Positions 8,288 to 16,634 of a stretch of DNA of 29,658 nucleotides are shown here, one piece after another (positions within the stretch are counted from its first letter, which is position 1; each line of letters opens with the position of its first letter). The DNA comes from SYFY01 sp043719475 (lineage in GTDB: Bacteria > Pseudomonadota > Gammaproteobacteria > Pseudomonadales > Azotimanducaceae), in the NCBI GenBank assembly GCA_043719475.1, contig JAYSTS010000396.1, positions 1 through 29,658 on the forward strand, read 5' to 3'. Under the pieces are notes generated by a model, which had not been told where the DNA came from, did no database searches, and saw only the letters and a program-made list of their open reading frames with translations. Position numbers and translations under genes: made by a program.

Positions 8288-10072
8288 GTGCAGTTTCAAC
8301 TTCGCGTCAGCAACTGGCGCAGTTATATCCCCATCCTCGAGGTACTCACCACGTACCGGAGGAGCTATTTTCAGAATGACCTGATCGCCGGCCTGATCGT
8401 TGGCGTGATTACTGTACCGCAGGCCATGGCCTATGCGTTTCTGGCTGGGCTGCCCGCAGAGGCCGGGCTGTATGCCTGCCTGCTGCCGATGCTGATCTAC
8501 ACGATTCTCGGATCCAGTCGCCATCTGGTTGTCGGACCAGTCGCGGTGGCAGCATTGATGGTTGCCGCGACGATTGGTGAACACTCGGCGACGTCTGGTT
8601 ATCCGCCAGCAAGTATCGCCGTCATTCTCTGTCTGCAAGTGGGCATCATCCTGTGGCTACTGCGTCTGTGGCAGATGGGTGGACTCGTCAATCTGTTAAG
8701 TCACCCCGTCATCAGCGGCTTCGTCAATGCTGCCGCGGTGCTCATTGTGTTCAGCCAGATTCCGGCATTTACCGGCATGCCGATGAAACCAGGCAATCCG
8801 CTGGATCAGGCCGCCTGGTACATCACGCATCTGAACGAAATTCATCTGTTGCCCATCGTTCTTGGTGCATCAGCACTGGCACTGATCTGGTTCTTCCAGC
8901 GTCACCTAGCAGGTCTTCTGCGCAACCAGGGGTTTGCGATTGAAGATAGTCATGCGCTGACCCGTATGGGACCGATCGCTGTGCTCTTCATCTCAGCGTT
9001 GCTGGTCTGGCTACTTGAACTCGACAAGCACTTCGGCCTCGCTACCGTTGGCGACGTGCCGAGCGGTCTTCCAGATTTTGCCGCGCCACCGTTCGACTTC
9101 CGCCTCTGGTTCGATCTGCTGGATTCTGCAGCAATCATCGCGGTGGTCGCTTATGTCGAAAGTCACTCGATTGCAACCGCCTTTGCGGGCCGCGAACAAA
9201 CCCGGATCAACAGCAACCAGGAACTGATTGCCCTCGGCGCTGCCAACATCGGTGCCGCTTTCACCGGCGGCTATCCGGTGGCTGGCAGCTTTTCGCGGTC
9301 AGGAGTCAACTACGATTCCGGTGCCCGCACACCCCTCAGCTCGATCGTTTGCGCCGTGGTGATCGTCATCGCCTTGCTTTTGTTCACCCCCCTATTCGCC
9401 TTTCTTCCGGCGCCCGCACTGGCAGCCATCGTTGTGTTCTCAGTGGTCGGGCTGATGGACTTCCGCAGCATCGGTCGACACTGGCGCATCTACAAGGAAG
9501 ACGCGATCACGTCCATTCTGACCATGGCCACAGTTCTGATCGGCGGTGTCGAGGCCGGCCTGCTCACTGGGGTTGGGCTTTCGATCGCGTTTTTCATCCG
9601 CTCGTCGAGCCGACCTGAGGTGACGGTGCTCGGACGGGTCGGAGAAACCGAGCACTTCCGATCCGAACGACGACACGACGTGCACCTGGTCTCGCATGTT
9701 GTCTGTGCGCGCGTGGACGAGAACATCTACTTCGCCAATGCCATGCAGATCGAAAACAAACTGCTGAAGATCGTGCAGCGACGCCCGGAGACTCGCCACC
9801 TGCTGCTGGCCTGCAGCGCAGTCAACCGTCTCGACGTCACTGGCCTTGAGATGCTGTTCAGGCTGAATCGCAATCTTGACCGCATGGAGGTGACGTTTTC
9901 GTTGTCAGAAGTCAAAGCCTCGGTCATGGAACAGCTCGATGCGACTAACCTCAAGCAGGTCCTCACGGGGAACATTTTTTTTACCACTGATCAAGGCATG
10001 CGGGCCCTGGAATGGGACGTCGAACACCGCTCCAGGCAAACCAGCCTGCCGTTGGACGACCCTGCGCAATAG
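8288..10072 (+). CDS. SulP-family anion transporter with STAS domain
   Basis: A 594-residue SLC26/SulP protein starting at GTG. Residues about 30-440 form the transmembrane domain, with the family motifs NDLIAGLIVGVITVPQAMAYAFLAGLP at the first segment and HPVISGFVNAAAVLI further on. NIGAAFTGGYPVAGSFSRSGVN corresponds to the conserved SulP signature in the core. Residues about 460-570 are a cytosolic STAS domain ending the protein. Members move sulfate, bicarbonate or other anions; which one is not predictable here. The GGGAG at 8270-8274 is about 13 bases from the GTG, a rather long spacing. The leader just upstream recurs in diverged form at 3018-3100. The LLM gene follows after 71 bp. Confidence 0.93.
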   Translation: MQFQLRVSNWRSYIPILEVLTTYRRSYFQNDLIAGLIVGVITVPQAMAYAFLAGLPAEAGLYACLLPMLIYTILGSSRHLVVGPVAVAALMVAATIGEHSATSGYPPASIAVILCLQVGIILWLLRLWQMGGLVNLLSHPVISGFVNAAAVLIVFSQIPAFTGMPMKPGNPLDQAAWYITHLNEIHLLPIVLGASALALIWFFQRHLAGLLRNQGFAIEDSHALTRMGPIAVLFISALLVWLLELDKHFGLATVGDVPSGLPDFAAPPFDFRLWFDLLDSAAIIAVVAYVESHSIATAFAGREQTRINSNQELIALGAANIGAAFTGGYPVAGSFSRSGVNYDSGARTPLSSIVCAVVIVIALLLFTPLFAFLPAPALAAIVVFSVVGLMDFRSIGRHWRIYKEDAITSILTMATVLIGGVEAGLLTGVGLSIAFFIRSSSRPEVTVLGRVGETEHFRSERRHDVHLVSHVVCARVDENIYFANAMQIENKLLKIVQRRPETRHLLLACSAVNRLDVTGLEMLFRLNRNLDRMEVTFSLSEVKASVMEQLDATNLKQVLTGNIFFTTDQGMRALEWDVEHRSRQTSLPLDDPAQ

Positions 10073-10143
10073 GTTACATTCGACTGTCGGCGCACTTTTT
10101 GAAAACGCAGTAATCATCGACTGAGAACCAAGGGGGATGACGA

Positions 10144-11184
10144 ATGAAACTGGGCTTGATGCTGGGCTATTCCGGCGCTGATCTGAAGATTCCACTGGCC
10201 GATGTGCAGCTGGCCGAACGACTGGGGTACGACTCGGTCTGGACCGCTGAGGCCTATGGCTCAGATGCCATTACGCCGCTCGCGTACATCGCAGCTCACA
10301 CCGAGCGGATCCGGCTTGGCACTGCAGTGATTCAGCTCGCAGGTCGCACTCCCGCCAACGCAGCCATGGCGTTTGCCACGCTGGACGCTCTGGCCGGTGG
10401 TAATCGCGCCATCTGCGGCATCGGTGTGTCCGGACCGCAGATTGTTGAAGGCTGGTACGGGCAGCCGTGGGGCAAGCCTTACTACCGGATTCGCGACTAT
10501 GTGCAGATCATGAAGAAGATCTGGGCCCGCGAGGAGCCAGTGGTACATGAAGGCAAGGAGATCAGTCTGCCGTATACAGGGCCTGGTGCCATGGGTGTTG
10601 GCAAACCATTGAAGTCGATTCTGCACATGAACCCGAACATACCGATCTTCCTCGGCACGGGCATGGAATCTACTGTCAAGCTGACCGCAGAAATCGCCGA
10701 TGGCTGGTTGCCGCTTGGATTTGTACCCGGTACTGCAGAACTCTACGAGCCGTGGATCAAGGAAGGCCTGGATCGGGCCGGCAAAACTTCAGACTCGTTC
10801 GAACGTCAGGCCATGACACAGGTCATCGTGACTGACGACGTGAAGATGGCGCTCGACCGACTTAAACCAGGCATCGCACTTTATGTGGGTGGAATGGGTC
10901 ACAAGAGCATCAACTTCCACAAGGAGATGATGGTCCGACGCGGTTATGGCGACGCCGCCAACCGAATCCAGGAACTCTATCTCGCTAAACGCAAGGCTGA
11001 AGCCATCGCCGCCGTGCCGGACGAATTTGTCGACAGTGGTGCACTGATCGGCCCCGCCGCACGCATCCGCGAGAAATTCCGCGCCTGGGAAGACAGCGGC
11101 GCAACCGGACTCACCATCTCGGGCAATACGGAGGCGATTCGTCTGATGGCCCAGTGCGCTCGCCTCAACTTCGCGCGAGAGTAA
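10144..11184 (+). CDS. LLM-class flavin/F420-dependent oxidoreductase
   Basis: A 346-residue luciferase-like TIM-barrel protein. It opens with KLGLMLGYSGADL and contains LAERLGYDSVWTAEAYGSDAITPLAYIAAHT, the typical start of the F420-dependent LLM subgroup. The cofactor-binding patch is IRLGTAVIQLAGRTP...CGIGVSGPQIVEGWYG. The C-terminus ISGNTEAIRLMA is conserved in this subgroup. Such enzymes use FMNH2 or F420H2 to oxidise or reduce small molecules and often sit in steroid, terpene or acyl-CoA catabolic regions. A strong AGGGGG lies about 8 bases before the ATG. It follows sulP by 71 bp and may be co-transcribed. A fragment of a second LLM gene lies at 13193-13267. Confidence 0.92.
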   Translation: MKLGLMLGYSGADLKIPLADVQLAERLGYDSVWTAEAYGSDAITPLAYIAAHTERIRLGTAVIQLAGRTPANAAMAFATLDALAGGNRAICGIGVSGPQIVEGWYGQPWGKPYYRIRDYVQIMKKIWAREEPVVHEGKEISLPYTGPGAMGVGKPLKSILHMNPNIPIFLGTGMESTVKLTAEIADGWLPLGFVPGTAELYEPWIKEGLDRAGKTSDSFERQAMTQVIVTDDVKMALDRLKPGIALYVGGMGHKSINFHKEMMVRRGYGDAANRIQELYLAKRKAEAIAAVPDEFVDSGALIGPAARIREKFRAWEDSGATGLTISGNTEAIRLMAQCARLNFARE

Positions 11185-11202
11185 CCATTGCATGGACTGC
11201 AT

Positions 11203-11227
11203 GACAGGTTGTTGCCAACAGCCTGTC
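11203..11227. terminator. Inverted repeat, possible terminator between convergent genes
   Basis: An 11-bp stem (GACAGGTTGTT paired with AACAGCCTGTC, one G-T pair) closes a 3-base loop just after the LLM stop. A GTTTTT run appears about 12 bases further on rather than immediately, so classic intrinsic termination is not certain. The convergent ATP-grasp gene ends at 11305, and the hairpin could serve both. Confidence 0.5.
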
Positions 11228-11304
11228 AGTGCAGCACGTTTTTCGGCAGTGACTTCGCCTGCACCACCCAGTCCACCACCTGTTTCTCGGTTCGGCCCAA
11301 TGCC

Positions 11305-12360
11305 TTACGAGGTGCTTCGCGGAGGAGCGGCCGATAGCCGATTAAGTGTCTCCTGCGCCATTGGCGCAAGTGCTTCGTCAGGAAAGGGAAATACCGAACT
11401 AATGTTGATTTCGCACAGCACAAAGGTGTCCTCACCCTGGGCAGTCTTCGGGCCATAGAGAAAGTCCGCATCCCAGATCACAGGCAGCGAATCGACGGCA
11501 ACGCCAACGCGACTGCACAGTTTCGGCACCCACTCTTCTTCCATCTGTCGCCTCAACACCTGGAAGTCTTCTCGTGTCGGCGGGAAGTAGAGACGCGGAC
11601 CGGGTTGCGGTGCATCAGTCGGTGCGCCACCTTCCGGCGCAGGAAACAGTGCATTGATCAGTTGTTCGCCGAAGCCCGCTACTTTGTCGCGAACGAGATA
11701 ACAGCGGATCATGCCGTCCGGCAAACGTGCCTGATAAGACTGATCGATCATCCGGCCATTGCCAGTGAAATAGGCTTGGCATTGCGCGATGAAGTCATCC
11801 AGAGGAACCACCTGCTCGACACTGCCTCGCTGGGCATGTCGCACACGCACCTGCGTGCCGGAAACGCGCTCAACCTTCCAGACACCGTTTCCGCCGTTAC
11901 CACGGTACTGCTTGAGCACACGCGCCTTGCCTTCGGCCAGACATAGAGGCAACTCATCTCGAAGCGAAGCGTGCGTCGCATACAGGCGCGTGTCACCGCC
12001 CCAACTCATCTGCCGCGTTCGGTACAAAACCTCCTTGGTGCCCATTTTCAGGATCACATCGGGATGTGCGCTGATCATGGTGCCTCTGCTTGCAACCTGA
12101 CGCAGCAACCGGTCGAGAACGGTCCGGTCGCGGCCCTTGACGATCGGGTCGACCCAGACGAGTACTCCGTCCACGCGGGACAACTGGTTGTACACTTCGT
12201 TGGCCGACTCATCGGCATACACAGCAGATTCGACTTCGAGGCCGATCTGACCCAAGGCGTCGGCCACCCGGGCCAAGCGTGTCGCTGCGAGCGGAATTTC
12301 CTGCTGTGTGCTTGGCTCGCCGGCCCACAGGAGCGCAACCTTGTATCGCGGCGATTGCAT
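11305..12360 (-). CDS. ATP-grasp-like protein of the Cj0069 family
   Basis: A 351-residue protein. The N-terminal third (KVALLWAGEPS...ADALGQIGLEVESAVY) is a Rossmann-like pre-ATP-grasp fold. The middle RVLKQYRGNGGNGVWKV matches the Lys/Gly-loop of an ATP-grasp nucleotide site, and VLCEINISSVFPFPDEA supplies the acidic metal-binding strand. This matches proteins annotated as Cj0069 family, whose reaction is not established; ATP-grasp enzymes generally ligate a carboxylate to an amine or thiol. The ATG has AGAGG about 7 bases upstream. It lies 30 bp downstream of the superoxide dismutase gene on the same strand, so the two probably form an operon. Confidence 0.8.
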   Translation of the reverse strand: MQSPRYKVALLWAGEPSTQQEIPLAATRLARVADALGQIGLEVESAVYADESANEVYNQLSRVDGVLVWVDPIVKGRDRTVLDRLLRQVASRGTMISAHPDVILKMGTKEVLYRTRQMSWGGDTRLYATHASLRDELPLCLAEGKARVLKQYRGNGGNGVWKVERVSGTQVRVRHAQRGSVEQVVPLDDFIAQCQAYFTGNGRMIDQSYQARLPDGMIRCYLVRDKVAGFGEQLINALFPAPEGGAPTDAPQPGPRLYFPPTREDFQVLRRQMEEEWVPKLCSRVGVAVDSLPVIWDADFLYGPKTAQGEDTFVLCEINISSVFPFPDEALAPMAQETLNRLSAAPPRSTS

Positions 12361-12390
12361 AGGCGACCTCTTCGTTTGGCTGGCTTGGCC

Positions 12391-13137
12391 TCAACTCAAC
12401 AGTGCGGCTGCTTTCCCGGCGATCGTGAAGCGACGATTCACCTCGGTCCAATTGACGTTGCGCATGAATGCGTCGACGTACTTTGCTGCTGCGGCTCCGT
12501 AGTCGATGGCATAGGCATGTTCGTACATGTCGCATACCAGCAAAGGTACTTCTCCTGCCACACTCATGTGGTGGTCCTGTGTCCAGCGGTTATGCAACGC
12601 TCCGGTGTACATGTTGAGCGACAAAATCGCCCAGCCCGATCCACCACCGAGCCCCAGTGCAACCTTTCGAAACTCTGCCTCCCAGGCCCGTGCAGACCCA
12701 AACCAGCCCTCCAACGACTTCACAATGTCGCCACCGATCTTCCCATTGCCACCAAGATTGCCAAAATACAGCTGGTGCATGATCATCGAACCGGTTCGAA
12801 GCAACTCCTCACGCTTGATGTCTCCAAGCAGGTACGGCGGCCAATCCTCGTCTTCCACCAGTCCGGGAATTTTAGGCTCGATAGTATTTAGCGCGTTGAT
12901 CGCACCCCGGTAGTTGTTCTCCCAGTGGGACTGAATCAGCTTCGCCGACAATCCATCAAGTTTCGCAGGGTCAAAGGGCAATGGCTGCGGCTGGTGCTTT
13001 CCGAGGTACGACTTCGCCCCTGTTGGCACCGCGTCAGGAGCTGCTTCGGCAGCTGGGCTCGTGGGAATCAATCCGGCGCTCACACCAAGAACGGCCGCTG
13101 CCGACAGCAGGGTGCGACGAGTCAACGTAGGTTCCAT
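12391..13137 (-). CDS. Tat-signal Fe/Mn superoxide dismutase family protein
   Basis: A 248-residue protein. The start at 13137 is chosen because AAAGGAGC lies 6-8 bases upstream; a longer frame has no ribosome site. Residues 7-30 form a twin-arginine signal (TRRTLLSAAAVLGVSAG). The mature part is an Fe/Mn SOD fold with likely metal ligands H71 (SHWENNY), H121 (MHQLYFGNLGG), D203 and H207 (CDMYEHAYAIDY). The second-shell GKHH motif of classic SodB is replaced by ENN, which may alter activity. The inferred role is superoxide removal in the periplasm or outside the cell. It is upstream of and probably co-transcribed with the ATP-grasp gene. Confidence 0.87.
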   Translation of the reverse strand: MEPTLTRRTLLSAAAVLGVSAGLIPTSPAAEAAPDAVPTGAKSYLGKHQPQPLPFDPAKLDGLSAKLIQSHWENNYRGAINALNTIEPKIPGLVEDEDWPPYLLGDIKREELLRTGSMIMHQLYFGNLGGNGKIGGDIVKSLEGWFGSARAWEAEFRKVALGLGGGSGWAILSLNMYTGALHNRWTQDHHMSVAGEVPLLVCDMYEHAYAIDYGAAAAKYVDAFMRNVNWTEVNRRFTIAGKAAALLS

Positions 13138-13192
13138 AATGTGCTCCTTTTGCTCAGCTCGTTGTCGATGCGCAGCTTCCAGCACGTGCGCA

Positions 13193-13267
13193 AGCGCAAC
13201 GGGCCTCGCCATCTCTGGCCATACGGCGGCGATTCGTCTGATGGCGGAGTGCACAAGCCTCAACCTC
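13193..13267 (+). pseudogene. 3' fragment of a second LLM-class oxidoreductase gene
   Basis: The plus-strand translation SATGLAISGHTAAIRLMA, continuing ECTSLNL, matches the C-terminus of the intact LLM protein (GATGLTISGNTEAIRLMA, continuing QCARLNF) at 17 of 24 positions. An 18-base stretch GGCGATTCGTCTGATGGC is identical in both. No N-terminal part is present; the region upstream is the antisense of the SOD leader. I infer a decayed paralogue or a partial duplication. Confidence 0.75.
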
Positions 13268-13342
13268 GACTCGTATGACAGGCCGACCGCCTCGATGTTG
13301 GACAACTTTGTCCGCGTCTATTGTTGTCTGCATCTGCACTTA

Positions 13343-14188
13343 TTACTGCAGGATATGCGCCAACAAAACTCGATTGACGTCGGTGACATTTTGATCCGTC
13401 ACAAAGTGCCCAACACCAGGTAACTGGACAAAGGTGTAGATTGCCTTCACAAATTCAGCCGTCGTCGTCGCTGCCATCCGGCCAACCGTTGTGTCGGCAT
13501 CGCCCCAGACGTAAAGCGTTGGCACGACAACGGCTGGAACGTTCTTCGCAGCCAGCGCCGACTCCCCTGGCAGTGCAGCTGAAGCGCGATACCAGTTCAC
13601 CGCCGCCGTGAGTGCCTCCGGCGAAGACAGGACGGTGAGATAGGCCTCAACATCGATTGCGCCAACACCTTGATCTGCAAGGCTTCGACGCAGTCGTTTT
13701 GCGCCATCCTCAAGCAATCGAGACACGGTGTCGTCGGACTGAAACGTCCGGTGGTGTTTTGACCGTTCGCTCTGCACCGCGTCTTCTTTCATGGCACGGG
13801 CAAACGCTGCCGGGTGCGGTCGAGACAGGACATTGAGCGTGTGTATTCGATCCGGATGCCGGGCTGCAGTCAGCCACGCAACCTGGCCGCCCCAGTCATG
13901 CCCAACCAGATGAAACTGCTGTGTTCCCAGCGCATCAGCCATGGCAAGCACGTCACTGACAAGACATTCAACGTGGTACTCCGCCAAGACCTGCGGTCGA
14001 GCGCCTGCTGAATAACCGCGCTGATTCGGCGCAACCGCATTGAAGCCCGCTGCAGCCAGCGCCGGTAACTGGTGGCGCCAGGTGTGGTTGGTCTGCGGGA
14101 AGCCGTGCAGCAGAATTACCAGCGGCTGGCCACGAACACCAGCTTCCTCGATGTCGTACGACCACTGGCCAACCTGCAGTTGTGCCAT
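13343..14188 (-). CDS. Alpha/beta hydrolase (epoxide hydrolase / dehalogenase-like)
   Basis: A 281-residue protein. The start at 14188 lies one base after the stop of the upstream crotonase, and the family begins near this Met; a longer frame only adds crotonase antiphase sequence. It has the oxyanion motif LHGFPQTNHTW (27-37), an Asp nucleophile D98 in VGHDWGG, an acid at D230 or D232 (YVWGDADTTVG) and H261 (GVGHFVTD). The Asp nucleophile places it with epoxide hydrolases and haloacid/haloalkane dehalogenases rather than serine esterases. A cap domain spans about 120-215. The TGA-C-ATG junction suggests translational coupling to the crotonase, so it may act on a product of that pathway. Confidence 0.88.
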   Translation of the reverse strand: MAQLQVGQWSYDIEEAGVRGQPLVILLHGFPQTNHTWRHQLPALAAAGFNAVAPNQRGYSAGARPQVLAEYHVECLVSDVLAMADALGTQQFHLVGHDWGGQVAWLTAARHPDRIHTLNVLSRPHPAAFARAMKEDAVQSERSKHHRTFQSDDTVSRLLEDGAKRLRRSLADQGVGAIDVEAYLTVLSSPEALTAAVNWYRASAALPGESALAAKNVPAVVVPTLYVWGDADTTVGRMAATTTAEFVKAIYTFVQLPGVGHFVTDQNVTDVNRVLLAHILQ

Positions 14189-14189
14189 G

Positions 14190-15026
14190 TCAGTCAGCCT
14201 CACCAAGCTTCTTCGCGAGTTCTCCGACCTTGAGTTCGCCTTCACGGGTCTGGCCGCCGATCGCCATGAACTTCTTCATGTTGCGTTGTGCCCCTTCTGT
14301 CCGTAACAAGCGTTGAAAGAGATAAGCCTCGTCGCGCAGTCCTTCCTCCAGTGGTTGTTCGGCGCCGTCCACCGAGGCCTTGGCAAGACGAACCGCTTCC
14401 ACTGGAAAGGATGCAATGCGATGCGCCAAAGTCTGCACCCAGGCATCGATCTCATTGGCTTCGAAGATGCGATTCAGATAACCCCAGCGTTCTGCCGTGA
14501 CCGCATCGAGATCATCACCACCCAGCACGATTTCCATGGCTCTGCCACGACCGACCAGACGGGGCAGCCGTTGTGTACCCGTGCCTCCCGGCAAAATGCC
14601 AAGCGGCACTTCCATCTGGTTGACGATGGTCTTGCCACGCACACCGAAGCGCATGTCACAACTGGCTGCAAGCTCTGAACCACCACCACCCACCCGCCCT
14701 TCAATCTGCGCAATGGTGACCTTGTCCATGGTTCGAAAGCGTTCACACATGATGTGATAGGGATTGAGATCACCATCTCGTTCCGCCGGTTGGTCCGTCG
14801 GGAATGTGAGAATCGTCGACACATCGAAGTGCGCCAGGAAAAAATCGGGGTTGGCACTCTTGAGCACAACAACGGTGAGGTCTCGATCTGCCTTCAACTC
14901 ACCGGCCAGAGCCGCCAGTTCGCCGTACAGGGGAGGCGTAATGATGTTGATCGGTGGATTATTGATCACCACCGTGGCTACGCGCCCCTTGATGGTTACA
15001 CTCAGCAACTTGTAGTTGTACGCCAC
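14190..15026 (-). CDS. Enoyl-CoA hydratase/isomerase (crotonase) family protein
   Basis: A 278-residue protein starting at GTG 15026, chosen because AGGAGGGG lies 7 bases upstream; the longer frame runs into the repeat. It shows oxyanion-hole segments and both catalytic acids of the crotonase fold: E118 (GGGGSELAASCDM) and E139 (VNQMEVPLGILPGG). These support syn-hydration of an enoyl-CoA, although other crotonase reactions cannot be excluded. The C-terminal helices (RNMKKFMAIGGQTREGELKVGE) are longer than in short-chain hydratases. It is the first gene of a two-gene operon with the alpha/beta hydrolase. Confidence 0.9.
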   Translation of the reverse strand: MAYNYKLLSVTIKGRVATVVINNPPINIITPPLYGELAALAGELKADRDLTVVVLKSANPDFFLAHFDVSTILTFPTDQPAERDGDLNPYHIMCERFRTMDKVTIAQIEGRVGGGGSELAASCDMRFGVRGKTIVNQMEVPLGILPGGTGTQRLPRLVGRGRAMEIVLGGDDLDAVTAERWGYLNRIFEANEIDAWVQTLAHRIASFPVEAVRLAKASVDGAEQPLEEGLRDEAYLFQRLLRTEGAQRNMKKFMAIGGQTREGELKVGELAKKLGEAD

Positions 15027-15443
15027 GAATTCTCCCCTCCTGTGATTGGAACGTATTGCAGCGGTCACTTTATTCGTGTCGGCGCCTGCAGGGAAGGCAG
15101 AGCGCTGGATGATCGAATTAACCATGATTCGACAGATAGTCGGTAAAGCTGCAGGCGCACAACCCATCGCGGCGTCGGGCACCCCTCTTCGCGGCAGGAG
15201 CGGTCCCACGCCGCGACCACCAGCGCCGCCCCAACGATTCATCCTGTGCCGATTTCGGCATGGACCGTTACATCAATCGCGATCAGGAGATCGCTCCCAC
15301 AAAGTCACGAAACCAACGGTTCGCGAAACCCCGGCGCAGCATTTTCGGTTGCGTAATTATTGTTCAATTGGGGTTAACGGCAGACGCCAGACTCCCGCAG
15401 CGATAATCTGTTGCCTTTGGGGGGCACCACAATGGAGGAAAAT
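15027..15443. other. Intergenic region with repeat copy C
   Basis: This 417 bp gap separates divergently transcribed genes, so it should carry promoters for both. Bases about 15165-15376 are a repeat copy. The remaining 15027-15164 and 15377-15443 show only ribosome sites (AGGAGGGG on the minus strand; GGAGG at 15434-15438 on the plus strand). No confident -10/-35 pair is seen. Confidence 0.6.
15165..15376 (-). repeat. Dispersed composite repeat, copy C (internal deletion)
   Basis: This minus-orientation copy has the REP pair at 15194-15217 (plus, GCAGGAGCGGTC head) and 15276-15300 (minus, perfect GCGATC-AGGA-GATCGC stem). It then passes straight from AACCAACGGTTCGCGA to CCCCGGCGCAGCATTTTCGG. 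The 130-150 bp middle segment present in copies A, B, D and E is missing. It is therefore a deleted member of the family. Confidence 0.75.
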
Positions 15444-16634
15444 ATGACGAACGCTCTGCACGAAACCATCCTGTCCCGAATTGATACGCTCGCCGACGAG
15501 CTCATCGAAGTATCCCATGCCATTCACGCGCAACCGGAACTGGCTTTCAACGAACACTTCGCTGCACGCACCCTGACCCAGGCGCTGCGTCGACATGACC
15601 TCGAGGTGGAAGCGGGCGTCTACACGCTGCCCACTGCGCTCGAGTCTCGCCTGCGAACGCTCGGCAACGGGCCAACCGTCGCCATCCTCGCCGAGTACGA
15701 TGCGCTGCCCGGCATCGGTCACGCCTGTGGCCACAACCTGATTGCCACTGCCGCACTCGGCGCAGTCCTCGGGTTGCAGGCGGTTGCAGATCAGCTGCCG
15801 GGTTACGTGAGATTTCTTGGCACCCCGGCGGAAGAGAAAGGTGGTGGCAAGGAACTGATGGCACGAGCAGGTGCGTTCAAGGGCATCGACGCGGCCATGA
15901 TGATTCACCCATCAGGGGTGAACATGGCAACCATGCCGTGCATCTGTGTGGCAGAGGTCAGGGTGGTCTATCACGGTCGTTCAGCCCACGCGTCCGCGAT
16001 GCCGCACAAGGGAATCAATGCGCTGGACGGTCTCCTGCTCGCCTACCAGGCGATTTCCAATCTGCGCCAGCACATTCGCTCGACCGAACGAATTCACGGC
16101 ATCATCACGGAGGGCGGTCTTGCGCCCAACATCGTGCCCGAACGCAGCGCTGGTGAGTTCTATGTTCGTGCCGCCAACGAGCACGCACTGGCGAAGCTCA
16201 AGCCGCGTGTGCAGGCCTGTTTCGAAGCCGGTGCGGTGGGTAGTGGCTGTGAAGTCGACGTCACCTGGGCCGGCGTCGACTACCTCGACCTGAATACCAA
16301 CTGGCCACTGGCTGATCGTTTTCAGCAACACGCCGAAGCGCTGGGCCGGGAGTTCATACCCCGAGAGCACCTGGCAGGCTCGCCCTCCGGCAGCACTGAC
16401 ATGGGCAATGTCAGCCATCTTCTGCCGTCCATTCACCCGATGATTGCATCGGCGCCTGCCAACGTCGTGATCCATCATCGCGATTTCACGCACTGGTCCG
16501 GATCGCAGATGGGCGACCAGGCGGCGCTGGATGGTGCAAAGTCTCTCGCCCTGACTGCTGCCGATTACCTGCTGGGAGAAGCGCTTCAACAAGCCAGCGC
16601 CCACGCTTTCAAGTTATCGAAGGGACTGTCCTGA
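15444..16634 (+). CDS. M20-family amidohydrolase (AbgB/ACY1L2-like)
   Basis: A 396-residue M20 peptidase-fold enzyme. The start at 15444 is preferred because GGAGG sits 5 bases upstream; ATG 15432 is an alternative. Metal ligands at the family positions are D86 (AEYDALPGIGHACGHN), H97, E130/E131 (TPAEEKGGG) and H155 (MMIHPSG). A lid domain spans about 165-285. The EYDALPGIGHACGHN motif is typical of the AbgB/ACY1L2 branch, which cleaves amide bonds of N-acyl or p-aminobenzoyl-type compounds with two Zn or Mn ions. It is the first gene of a run of five and its stop overlaps the next start (TGATG). Confidence 0.92.
   Translation: MTNALHETILSRIDTLADELIEVSHAIHAQPELAFNEHFAARTLTQALRRHDLEVEAGVYTLPTALESRLRTLGNGPTVAILAEYDALPGIGHACGHNLIATAALGAVLGLQAVADQLPGYVRFLGTPAEEKGGGKELMARAGAFKGIDAAMMIHPSGVNMATMPCICVAEVRVVYHGRSAHASAMPHKGINALDGLLLAYQAISNLRQHIRSTERIHGIITEGGLAPNIVPERSAGEFYVRAANEHALAKLKPRVQACFEAGAVGSGCEVDVTWAGVDYLDLNTNWPLADRFQQHAEALGREFIPREHLAGSPSGSTDMGNVSHLLPSIHPMIASAPANVVIHHRDFTHWSGSQMGDQAALDGAKSLALTAADYLLGEALQQASAHAFKLSKGLS

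Noticed and set aside
11971..12891. 306-residue plus-strand frame across the ATP-grasp and SOD genes
   Set aside because: It spans two genes on the other strand, both with convincing family motifs and ribosome sites. No domain is visible in it.
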